NCBI GenBank assembly: GCA_022747635.1
Contig: JAKTNV010000004.1
Coordinates: 17,608,969 to 17,672,968 of the forward strand
DNA length: 64,000 bases
Source of the DNA: Hetaerina americana
Taxonomy: Eukaryota > Arthropoda > Insecta > Odonata > Calopterygidae
Direction: 5' to 3'
Shown: piece after piece, positions 37,781-47,745 of the stretch
How the letters are laid out: each line of letters begins with the position of its first letter
Position numbering within the stretch: the stretch's first letter is position 1
The notes under the pieces: generated by a model
The model's input: the letters and a program-made list of their open reading frames with translations, nothing else
What the model was told of the DNA's origin: nothing
Database searches by the model: none
Translations under genes and position numbers: made by a program

Positions 37781-38655
37781 GAGCTTGGGGGAGCGAGAAA
37801 GGAAAATCATCTCCGTGGTCGAAAAATTGTCCTCGCCGCGAGCGAATACCCCATCTCCTTGTTGGGAGACGGGATAAGGATGAATGGATGGAAATTAGAT
37901 ACGGATGTGCGTGATAGATCACCGTGAAAGAAGTAGCCTACAGTGGCTTGGACGTCATATGGAGTGAAGGGATACGATTCAAATCGCCACTGAAGTAAAA
38001 GAAGGAAAAGTAAATATGTAGTTGGGAAGTAGATGAGAATTGTCTTGGAATACTCGGACAATGTTGTTGGTGAGACTCAAAATAAGGACGAAATAATAGA
38101 AACCGAAGGACTAACGGGCCGTTTATGACTAGTTGTACGGATATGATTAAAAATACGTTTGTAGGGATAGTCTCGGAGAACAACAACATGGCTTGATTGG
38201 AACGTTATACTATTGAGCTTTGCGTAGTTCTTAAACGACTTTCTTATTATGTAAGTGTATATATGCGTGTGCCAAGGTTTAGCATCATGTTACTTGCCAG
38301 TTAAAATTGGCGAATCGATAAATATGATAGTTAACAAAGTCTTGAAAGTGAGCTACATGTCGAGTAGGAATAATTGATGACTTAGTTACCACGGTAAATA
38401 TCACCTTGGATTGCTTTTGCTTCGTGAATTTTAAGAAAAATTATTGGTAATCCAACTCTGAGTACAGCAAGATCAAATGGTTAAGAGTTAAAAATTCTTA
38501 GGGTTCTAATTATGTGAACTTTTATAAATTGAATACATCTTCTAAATAGCCATATTCCTGCTGCCAGAAATATGATTGTTTTCTATTAGTATTGGCAGTC
38601 TACCGTTTAAAATGGGTTTTAGTAGATACAGACATTTCCAAGCTCCGTCCAAAAA
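37781..38655. other. No feature recognised
   Basis: Mixed to AT-rich DNA without recognisable genes or repeats. Confidence 0.5.
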
Positions 38656-38659
38656 CACG

Positions 38660-39335
38660 CATAATGACACTCCCCAGTACATGTAATCGTTTTTCACTTC
38701 CCAGCACGTTCTATCTCCTTTCACTCTGTTCAAACAGTCTATCATTTTCCTCTCCCTACCTCACTTGCCTAACATTTTTCCCTCCATCACAGTCTTCAGG
38801 CTTCCATTACCAATCAAAATATTCTGCATCCACTTGCCCTTCTTCCTTTAGACTTCTGATAAAATTCTCTCCTTCTTCGTTGGTTTTCCCTTCCGTCCAC
38901 TTTACCTTTTCCATCGGTCACACCCATATTTCTAAAGCCTCCAATCCACTCCTATCATTTTGCCTCAACGACCCTGTTTCTATATCCTACAGTACTACCC
39001 TCCATAAAAAAGTGTTCTCTAGCCTCCAATCCACGCCTACATTTTGTTTAATGTAAGCGTAGATTGGAGGTACCACCCATGAGTATTTTCTTGACATACT
39101 TGCTCGACGTATCTGTCATCAATTCCCTCCTCATGGTGAAAGCATCGTTTCCCTATTTAATTCTTATTTTACGTACCCACTACTTTGGATATTTAGGTCC
39201 AAAACCAAGATAAGTAAACTGCTACATCACTTCTAATTTTTGCCTTCCAATTTTAACGCTGAAAAAAGCCTTCCACCTTCTTGAAAATCTCATAGCCTTT
39301 GTTTTATTTTAATTCATCTACACATCATGCATATT
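38660..39335 (-). pseudogene. Second LINE lineage (LINE-B) reverse-transcriptase C-terminal remnant
   Basis: Read on the minus strand in broken frames: KTKAMRFSRRWKAFFSVKIG, LEVM-stop-QFTYLGF, GNDAFTMRREL, then LEALEIWV-stop-PMEKVKWTEGKTNEE, LKTVMEGKMLGK-stop-GRERK and WEVK. This is the familiar C-terminal order of another group of non-LTR reverse transcriptases: KTK, ..L..V..F.YLGS, .AF..RR.L, EAFE.W.WRR.EK.SWT.KKTNEEVL, ..EGK..GKRGRGR. Many stops and shifts show it is old. The YGCETW block expected before EAFEMW is disrupted by a local duplication: AGCCTCCAATCCACKCCT recurs about 85 bp apart. Confidence 0.75.
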
Positions 39336-39370
39336 CAACTGGCCGTAAATAAACGTTTAGTAATGTAAAT

Positions 39371-39645
39371 GAGCGGGTGCGGTATTCAAGGGCTAGAGCG
39401 TTAGATTACTGACCGGTGGGCCCGGGTTCAATTCCCGGGCAAGCCTCTCTGACCATCTGGGCACCCTAGCTATATGAATTTTCGGTTACCAGATCTTCCT
39501 GGGAAACCATGTCCGGCACAGGGAAAGGAACTGGCCGCCCTACCTTGATGTGTGAATTTCACTCGCCGTCGGGCTTAGTACTGGGTGAACTATACTATCT
39601 CCTACTAAACCGACCTTTGTGTTCATTATTGTGTAAAATATAAAA
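39371..39645 (+). repeat. SINE-1, fullest copy (tRNA-derived)
   Basis: Begins with a tRNA-like head: A-box region GGTATTCAAGGGCTAGAGCG and a B box inside a perfect T-arm-like stem, CCCGGGTTCAATTCCCGGG (39421-39439). The body contains TTACCAGATCTTCCTGGGAA, GGCACAGGGAAAGGAACTGG, TGATGTGTGAATTTCACTCG, GGGCTTAGTACTGGGTGAAC and ACCGACCTTTGTG. The body recurs at 55034-55202 and 3298-3421. The promoter-box spacing and the unrelated body identify a SINE rather than a functional tRNA gene. Confidence 0.88.
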
Positions 39646-40492
39646 TGGTAGAAATATATACTTTTTATACCATGAGCCAATCGCGGAGAACCACGACGTA
39701 TATCAGTATTTATAAATCGACTAAAGACGCTGCATCCATGACTGACTGGAACTTCGGCCCCCGCGATTGAAGTTTAATTTACGAGTAATCTTAACCGCAG
39801 TCAGGACGAGGATGATACAACCACCTTTAGATGCTGTTTTGTAGTAAAAATATAATTCATCTTAGCCTAAGTTATCGTCTTTAGGTATTTTCTTCCCAAG
39901 TTGGTTACGTCTTGTAGTGATTCCGATTCGTTTTCCTACACTAGAAGCAAAATATCATCTATTTGCGGCGTATTATGTACGTCGTACATATATTCGAGAT
40001 TAAACTTTCGTAGCAGGAATAACGAAAGGAGAAACTGCGACGTCTACGCCGTCGTAGAAGCCTCAATCACTGCGAGGGCTTTAAGTGATTTCGTCTGCCA
40101 AATGACACTAGTGAACCTTCAACGTAGCCGATTTCTTTCTTCCGAATGTGACCTTTGACCTTTAGGTGCAACTATAATTTTCTCCCCATCTCACACCGCG
40201 GCTCATCTCATCATACCTTGGCGCCAATGTCCTCGGTGCGCTTTGCAGCTATGGTGACTAATATACCATCTTAATGCCTCAACGCTTGGCTCTAAGGGGT
40301 CTTAATCGCCGCCCTGCTTCAGTTCGTTCCATTTGTTTATTTGTACAATTATAAAACTAAATGAAATAATTCGCTCTTTATCATTTAGGTGTCCGCATGG
40401 CCACTAATCATGCATCTTATTTTGTCAGAGCGTTCATGCCTTGTGCAAACATGTGAATTAATGGGCTGTTACGAAGAATACTCGTTTTTATA
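39646..40492. other. No feature recognised
   Basis: Mixed DNA; an 85-codon frame at 39901-40158 has no recognisable domain. Confidence 0.5.
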
Positions 40493-41049
40493 CAGGGTTC
40501 GTCCGGAAAATAAGTGTACTGAGCTCAGGAAAAAAAATTTATTACACTTTTACATATCTTAAGCTAATATTCCTTAAAATAGGACCCTTGTGAGTCGATA
40601 CACTTGTTCCAGCGGCGTTCCCATTCCTGGAACGCTCCCGCGAAGGCATCATCGGGAACCTCTCGAAGACTCGTCGTCGACCTCTTCTCTGCCCTCCACG
40701 AACATCTTGTGCCACCGAAAGATCATGTTTCTGGACATGGCTGACTCCCCGTAAGCCTGGTCAATCATACCGACAGTTTCGGTAGACGAGTTCCCAAGCT
40801 TTACCGCAAATTTGATGGAATAACGCTGCTCCAAAAACTTCGGCATCGCGTTCCGTGACGTGGGTCGAGCGTGGAGGTTCGCGTTAACAAAGCTCCTCAC
40901 TACACCACAGCTCAGAGCCGACTGCCTTTTTCAGCGTCGCTTGCCAACATACCCCCCTCCAATCGCAGCCCGTCAGAGCGGTGATGGGCGCGCCTGGAGC
41001 GGCGCGCCCAGCCCAGGAGTCAGTACACTTATTTTCCGGACGAACCCTG
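40493..41049 (-). mobile_element. Mariner-B: inverted second copy of Mariner-A
   Basis: 557 bp, same terminal repeats (CAGGGTTCGTCCGGAAAA ...) flanked by TA on both sides. Orientation is opposite to the copy at 15332-15886. The minus-strand frame 40900-40649 reads through the position where Mariner-A has a stop (QAYGESAM here), giving 83 residues that contain a whole first helix-turn-helix segment before the deletion junction. The C-terminal AFAGAFQEWERRWNKCI follows in another frame. That both copies share the same internal deletion shows the deletion derivative itself has moved. Confidence 0.93.
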
Positions 41050-41198
41050 TATATTTTTTAAATGAACTAAATTCCACATTCTCCAGAAATAACCGGTGCG
41101 TAAATAATATACACTCGCCCACGTAAAAGATGGTAAAAATAAGCAAAATTTGTAAATAAGCAAAAAAAAACCGGACGTTGCCCCGGGGGATCGAGATG

Positions 41199-41478
41199 TT
41201 GCGGTGGCTATCGTACTGGCTTCCCACCCAGAGTGCTCGGGTTTCAATCCCGGTGGTGTTGAATATTTTCCAGAGGTATCTCAATCCCTACTTGAGGTGC
41301 TTTGTGGAGGTTACTTTGAGTGAGTACGCCGCCCGTCGGATGGGACGTTAAGCTGCGGACCCCTTGGCGCCTTTCATTAAGAGTAGGCCAATGCCGATGC
41401 CGGGTTTCTCTCCACCCTTCATCCCTAATGGCGCAAATGTCCTTAACTGTCGGTCGCCTCCCATTAATACTACAAGGT
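41199..41478 (+). repeat. SINE-2 copy, near full length
   Basis: A box GCGGTGGCTATCGTACTGG and B box GGGTTTCAATCCCGG, then AGGTGCTTTGTGGAGG, GAGTACGCCGCCCGTCGGAT, GGGACGTTAAGCTG, AAGAGTAGGCCAATGCCGAT and a TAATACTACAAGG end. It is closest to the copy at 49482-49862. Confidence 0.88.
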
Positions 41479-41479
41479 G

Positions 41480-41695
41480 CCCCGCCGTAACGTAACGTCC
41501 TCGTCTGCCATCGTCTGGTGGGGTAACGTAACGTCCTCCTCTGCCAACTCAGAGGGCGCGGGTTCGATTCCCGCCTAGGAGGTTTTTCCTCCATGTAGGT
41601 AATGAGTGTATGACATATCAAATTGTTATATCAGTGTTCAAATACGATTTAAAGGTCTAAGTGTTGTTCTCGGACTAATGCAAAATAAATAAATA
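41480..41695 (+). repeat. SINE-3 copy with duplicated head
   Basis: Directly follows the SINE-2 copy. The head GTAACGTAACGTCCTC occurs twice (41487 and 41524 regions), then a B-box-like GCGGGTTCGATTCCCGCCTA, TTTTTCCTCCATGTAGGTAA, and a tail AAATACGATTTAAAGGTCTA ... AATAAATAAATAAA. Related copies are at 49095-49285 and 63661-63845. Confidence 0.8.
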
Positions 41696-41860
41696 AAATT
41701 TAGATTAGATGCATAATTAAGGTAATTGGGCTGTGAAATGTGTCTGTTGTTTGATTTTAATGCATTATCAAATATATATTCCCATATATTTTAGCATGTT
41801 ATTCTGATTGTTTTGGTATAAGTCATACTTTTCCCAGTTTGAATGTATTAAGGGTATCTA

Positions 41861-43170
41861 CAGGGTGCGTTCCGAAAGTAATGCAATTATTTTAAAAAAT
41901 TAATTTATTGAACAGATTTGCACAAACACATAAAATTCTTCAAAGCACTGTGCCTCTACACATTTTGCCTACGACTCTATCATGATCGGTTCGCGCCCTG
42001 GAAGGCGTCTTCGGGGACCTCTCGCAAGGTCTTCGTCACGGCTGATTGGATCTCTTCTTTGGACAAAAAATGGGTTCATTTCTGGGCAGCCTTAATCCGA
42101 GGGAACAAAAAGAAGTCTACTGGGGCGACTACAGTACTATAGGTGGGGGCGTGGGGCAGTGTTGGCACCTGGTGTATAGCCCGTAACCCGTGTACTCGTA
42201 GCACGTTGTGGCGAGACGCGTTGTCGTGATGGAGTTGCCAGGTAACGGAGATGTCTTTTCTCGTCCTAATGGTCCATTTTCGGAGTCTTTCGAGCACACC
42301 CACGCAGTAAACAGCGTTAACTGTCTGTCCTTGAGGAACAAACTCCTTATGGACGACTCCTTCACTGTCGAAAAAGACAATGAGCATTGTTTTCACTTTT
42401 GATTTGCTCATTCTTGCCTTTTTGGGCTTGGGGGACTGGTCGGTGTGTCACTCAGAGCTTTGGCGTTTTGTTTCTGGGTCGTATTAAAAAACCCAGGTTT
42501 CATCGCCAGTGATGACGTTATCCAAATACACAGCTTCATTTTGAATACGCTGTAAAAATTCACTTGAAATTTTTCGCTCGGTTGGTCTTTTGGTCGTCTG
42601 ACAACACCTAGGGCATGAACCGGGCGCCCACTTTTCTCATCGCTAAATCTTCAGTAACAATGTAAAACACAACAGTTTACGACAAGTTCAGTTCATTGGG
42701 AACCACCTTCACACTCCATTGACGGTCACAGTCCAACAACAGTCGAACACCAGCCACATTGTTGTCGGCTTTGCTGGTTGATGGCCGCCCAGAGCGTTGT
42801 TCGTCGTGAACCTCTTCCCAGCCCTCCTTAAAGGCATTTAACCACCTCGAAACTTGTGAGTAGGGCAAACCAGAGTCCCCGTAAGCCTCACGAATCATTT
42901 TGTTAGTCTCCTCAAGAGATTTTTCAGTTTAGCACAAAACTTAATTGCGTAACTTTGCTCGATCGTCGATTCCATTGTTGTCGTGATACGGTCGGCGCGC
43001 AGGGGTTTACAATTACTGACGCCTTGCGGCTTCCACAGCTTAGAGAACACTGAAACTGGTTTTGCGGTAAAACTTAGCGTCCCCCCCCCACCTACTTCAA
43101 ATGGTTCGATCACACTCCGACCAATAGGAGCGGCGGGAAATCAATTGCATTACTTTACTTATACCGTTGA
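41861..43170 (-). mobile_element. Mariner-D: decayed full-length mariner
   Basis: The left end CAGGGTGCGTTCCGAAAG follows TA; the right end keeps only the inner part of the repeat (AATTGCATTACTTT, 43143-43156) and its outer bases have diverged. The length of about 1.3 kb matches complete mariners. Minus-strand pieces in order: STIEQSYAIKFCAKL, REAYGDSGLPYSQVSRWLNA, DEQRSGRPSTS, VTEDLAMRKVGARFMP, ITGDETWVF (first catalytic Asp), HHDNASRH (second) and LPHAPTYSTVVAPVDFFLF (third, about 35 residues after the second). The C-terminal part follows. Multiple stops and frameshifts make it a fossil, but all three catalytic aspartates can still be read. Confidence 0.9.
42076..42411 (-). pseudogene. Mariner-D transposase catalytic-domain fragment
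   Basis: 111 open codons on the minus strand running from KVKTMLIVFFDSEGVVH through HHDNASRH to VDFFLFPRIKAAQK. These are the second and third catalytic blocks of mariner. The spacing HDN to VDFF is 35 residues rather than the usual 34 because of an extra Thr in LPHAPTYS. The frame is cut off from the N-terminal part by stops. Confidence 0.85.
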
Positions 43171-43348
43171 TATACGTAGACACGAATGTTTTCATGAATC
43201 ATAAGAAACTCTGATGATTTTTCTGTAATAATTGAACCTCTAAATACTTCTTCAGATTAACCGTCGTACATCAGTTAAGTCATTGATGGTCCAATTGGTT
43301 GTCCACAGCTTAATTGACTTTTATTCGGTTATTTATTGAACCTGTTGA

Positions 43349-43503
43349 ATATTGAAATGAAATTAAATAATTTACTTTGTAATTCCGCACACTTGGTTTA
43401 TAAAACACAACCCTGGTTTCGACGTTGAACGTCATCATCAGGTGGGTCGTGTCTTTTAAATAAAGTGTGCGGAATCACCAAGTAAATTATTTCATTTCAA
43501 TAT
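43349..43503 (-). mobile_element. Palindromic PLE-like insertion with the best hammerhead-like core
   Basis: Imperfect palindrome with outer arms ATATTGAAATGAAAT / ATTTCATTTCAATAT and a perfect 13-bp inner pair (43382-43394 with 43463-43475). The minus strand across the centre has CTGATGA (43441-43435), one extra T, a 5-bp hairpin GACGT-TCA-ACGTC, GAAA (43420-43417), and a 3-bp stem III (ACC with GGT, loop AG). A T at 43409 sits in the cleavage position, and GTG (43408-43406) pairs with the CAC preceding CTGATGA. Deviations from consensus are the extra T after CTGATGA and U rather than C at the cleavage nucleotide. No protein is encoded. Confidence 0.55.
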
Positions 43504-44999
43504 GTTATACAAATTCCATTAAGTTACGCCGGAGACAAAAAATTTTACTGTTGGATATTGTCGTCTTACCCAAATTACCCTCATCGCATAGAATCAATCC
43601 TCACCATGTCTGGTATCGTCCTCCCCACTTGTTATGCCCTCTGTCGCCTACATTGGCCATCGCAACATCGTTCCATAAAATACTTCTTGTAGAATCCATC
43701 GCCTCTTATTCCGGAAATACTTTTGTAATTTGATCAATTAATAGAAAATTGTATTGTATTACAGGTAATTTGTTATGGGTTGAAAAAGTAGGAAATGGGT
43801 CTTGAGTTAGGTTAGGAGAGACTGAGGAGTGTCTGGTTGTTGAAAACTTGGCATGTTTTGATAGTTTTACATTCTTGTTCGTTTGATTGCTATGGTCGTA
43901 GAATGGAGTGTGTGCCAAGTAAAACGATCGGAAGCCTAATGGATTAGTGGGCGTGGGAGCTTTTTCACGGGCGCGCTGCGAGAAAGGGCGAGAGAAAGAG
44001 AGAGCAGAGATGTGAGAGAAAGAAAAGCTGTTGCTAAATACGTATCGCGATAGAATTAAGCTAGCAATGTATTAGTTAAGGTGAGAAATACTTTGAATTA
44101 TGAGGTAAGTGTACTCTTTGCTCCTATGAATGAAGCGAATCGCTCCCTGGGATAACAAGTGGCTGACTTCAAACATTTAAATTGAAAGGTCAAACATGTG
44201 TAGCATTGAATAAAGAGAATATAACATGAATATTGTGCATCTATATACTGAATTCGCTGTAGCGAAACATTTCAAGCTGTGATTTTTTATTAAGAACTAT
44301 ATCGTTCAACTTTGCATTGTCCGTAATATCACGCATGTTGATTTTTTTCGTAGAAGCGCATTAATGAAGTTTTGTTGGATATTTGTGAATCAAATTTGAA
44401 GTATTTTGGCGTAATTTTCACTTAGATGAAAATCTTAATAAAATTTGATCATCACCGGTCGGTTGAAACAGTGGCTTAGCAAGAATATTGGCTTTTGAAA
44501 ATGTACAGGGTCAAAGTACGTCTCTACATGTCTTATGGATCTCTGCAGGTCCCTGCAGTGGGGTTGGAGCGAGGAGGTTAGAGTTGTTTAGGATGATGCC
44601 GGAAGAGTTTTACCCCGTCAAGTCGCATAAAGAATAAATAAGGGAGTCATCCATATGTTATCGTGACAACTGACTTGAAGCATTCCTGATGTCGTCTTCG
44701 ATATACTTCAGTGTTGAAGATGAATCAGCGGCACGTGCTTTGCCTCTCACTTGCGGTCAACCGTCTCAGAAATATGACTGTGAAAAGATCCCGGTAAAGG
44801 CGAATGATTTTTACTCTTTGACATTGTTGATTATAGTAATTGTACTTGATCGTCGAGATATATTTCTCACTCGGGAAGTATATTTTCTTAGCCGACGATA
44901 ATATTTGTATTAATATTATATATAAGGAAACGTCTTTCAGCTATTTCCAATGCTATAATTAAACGGTAATAGAAAACCAAAATTCACGCCGCTAATATC
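43504..44999. other. No gene recognised
   Basis: AT-rich DNA. A GA-rich run lies at about 43980-44030. A short TTACCCCGTCAAGT motif near 44611-44624 recurs in the hairpin at 21905-21918. Confidence 0.45.
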
Positions 45000-45056
45000 A
45001 GCGTTAGCCAGCGACACACCCTAGCTGTGGGCTTCCTACGGGAGGCTACAGATGAG
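45000..45056 (+). repeat. LINE-A 3' tail fragment
   Basis: CGACACACCCTAGCTGTGGG then CTTCCTACGGGAGGC follows the order of the tail at 7503-7541, diverged. Confidence 0.4.
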
Positions 45057-47643
45057 TATTTGTTAATCAATCTAAGCATTCTGTATGGACAACGAAGTCT
45101 CAATTATGAATAGTCCTTTTGTTGTGTTATATAAGCTATTTCCTGAAGCATTAACGGTTGTATCACGAATCGCAACGGCCTGTAACGAATTCATATTAAA
45201 CGACTTAATACAGAGGCGAAATAAAATATACTTATGTTATTCTTGGAAATAATTAATAAGTCTGAAAATATCGAATAATTTACTCTATCTCAAAACATTT
45301 TAAAATTGAGGAAATAGACTACAACTAAAATCGTTTAAAATTTCGTTGGTAAGAATTGATTTCAAGGCTTGGAAAAGTAAAAAATATTAATATCTTTGGT
45401 GTTTGGTGGATGGGAGGATCGAGTTGGAATTCTAATAATACGATTGATGGCAGTAGGTATTGATGAAGACATACGCGCTTTACTTTAATATCATCAAAAT
45501 GAATAAAACTGGAATGCATCCATCGTCTATAAAGGTTCTTTACTTCCGCTTCAGTTATTGTTCTCGTCTTTTTTGTTTGTAGGTACATCGTGAAAAATTA
45601 GTGGTCCTGTGCTCAATTTATCTACATCCTTGAGTTAGACTTATCGTTGAAAAATATCAAACCAGGAAGTTTTCCCCAAAAGCCTTTGATTTTTTCATCA
45701 TTAAATTTGGCGGAAACCCAGGAAGCACTTGAAGTGCATTCGAAGCATCGAAGTTTGGATGAGTTACAATAGTGACTGTTGCGCGGAATGAACTCGCGTG
45801 GATGTGGACGGCGTGGGAGGGAGCATTTGCACTCCCTCGGGGGAACGCGGTTCTGTCTGCCACATGAGAAGAGCGGTGGTGTGTGGGAGAGGCGGAAGTG
45901 GGCCCTCACAATCGTCCTTTGATAGCGTGTTGAGCTTTGGAGTGGGGTAGAAGGATAGGGAGAAAGGGATTTTAAAATGTTTTGAACTCGGAGGAGCGGG
46001 AGAGAAGAAGACTTAAGGGGCGATTACCGTATTTAGCCGCCATTTTTTTCCAGACTTAATCAAAAAACTTGATTACTGAAAAAATATGAGATGGATCTGA
46101 TTCGCGCGTATCTGTAAATAGAAGGTGTTGCAGCAGGAATCAAGTGATAAATAACATGGACAATTACGATTTTTAATTATCATGGTAAAATAACTTATAT
46201 GACGTGAACTTAATGGCTAGTTATAAATCTCAATTAATTATCTCGCATAGCCATGTACAAAGCAGTTCTTAGAAGGGCTCCAAAGCAATATGGAAATATA
46301 TGACTATGATTACACTTTTTCTTATGGTATCTGTTTGGCATTTTCGTCAATGATGCGTTGTACTAGAGAAAATAAAGAGGTCCTTTCGCGTTTTATGCCT
46401 GGTCAAACAGTAGTATTCACGTTATAAAAAATGAGTGACCTTCAATTGACGTTATGTTCTTAATTGACTTGATGGAGAGAGATGGGAAGGGAATCTATTT
46501 ATATTTGCACATGGAACAACATTGCCATTGCGAAAAGAAAGCAATAATAAGCTAAAGTCACAATGGACTTTCGCTGAAATTGATTTCAGGCGTGGGAATC
46601 GCCTCAGTTTGAATATAAGATACTTGAAGTGATGTCTTTTGAGAAAGGACAGCGTATCCAAACTTCTTCGCGCACATTTTTGTGCACGACTCCAATTATT
46701 TTAATTTTTCATTTTGTTGAATACGTGAAAAAATAACGTGTACCTTATTTTTTTGAGTCTTGGTCTTCCTTTTAAAGTATTTGGCGCTCACCGCCAAATG
46801 TTGCTGCTGTTTACTTAGTTTCTAAAATGGCAATACATACGAGTATTCTATAATATTGACGAAATAAAAATTCATTTTCCTTTTATTTCGAGTAATTCTT
46901 ATCTGACGTAATCCCGATACTTTCTCCCCGTACTCCATTGAATATTAATAACCAACTTTAGTTTCGCTTTCATCATTAGAAGTTAGACCCAAAAATGTAT
47001 TGAAATAGGAAGTCAAACACCTTGTTTATCCAATCAATTTCGAATGTTCTGTTTTTATAGTTGAGCGGATGAGTAAAAGTTCGGCTCGAATAACTAACGA
47101 AGAAATTCTACGAATGATGGGTGAAATAAGGAAATAATATCTCTCTCCCTGGAAAGAAAAGATTATTTCAGGAATCGATAAGTTTGACAAGAGTGTGGAA
47201 AGCACCTAGGAAGACTTCGGATGAGGAGCTATTCAATAAGTAATGGAGGACGGGAAAACCAATAAATACAAAGACTCCTGTTAGTTACCTGAGGAGGGAA
47301 CTGACTGGAGAGCATTGTTAAATATTTCTAAAGATAATTTGAACACCACTGACAATCTTTAGCACCTGTGGAGGTGGTGGCGATTACCGTTTACCTCCGA
47401 AATCCCCGCAAATTATATGCGCTGCATGTCCTTGTGGCACACATCTCTAACTTCCCAACTGCATGCTCATAAAACATTTAAATATTGAATTTTTTCCTCA
47501 GTTGTTATTTTCTCGGAGGTTATTCTCTGGGGAAGTTCGACGTTGTAAGATAAATGCATATCTTAATCTTCCTTTTTAATGACATCCGATACAATAGATT
47601 AACTGAAATTGTGTTTTCCACTTAAATTAATTGAGAAGTGACG
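45057..47643. other. 2.6 kb without recognised genes
   Basis: AT-rich DNA; short frames only and no recognised repeat. Confidence 0.45.
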
Positions 47644-47745
47644 AAAGTGTATTCGACGCTAGCGCGTCATTATCAAGTCAGTACTCGGATGTACCATATC
47701 TGGTCTTCATACGTACTGTCTTGATAATGACGCGGAATATATCAT
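47644..47745. mobile_element. Palindrome with degenerate hammerhead-like core, hairpin lost from one arm
   Basis: The left arm, read on minus, is GTACTGACTTGATAATGACG then CGCTAGCGTCGAATAC. The right arm on plus is GTACTGTCTTGATAATGACG then CGGAATAT. The arms match except that CTAGCGTC, one side and the loop of a GACGC-GCTA-GCGTC hairpin, is missing on the right. The pattern TTGATAATGACGC ... GCGTCGAATAC is a decayed form of the CTGATGATGACG ... GTCGAAAC core at 43349-43503. Confidence 0.5.

Noticed and set aside
39421..39439. Functional tRNA gene suggested by the perfect T-arm-like stem
   Set aside because: The acceptor and anticodon arms do not fold convincingly, and the sequence continues into a body shared with other copies, so it is a SINE head.
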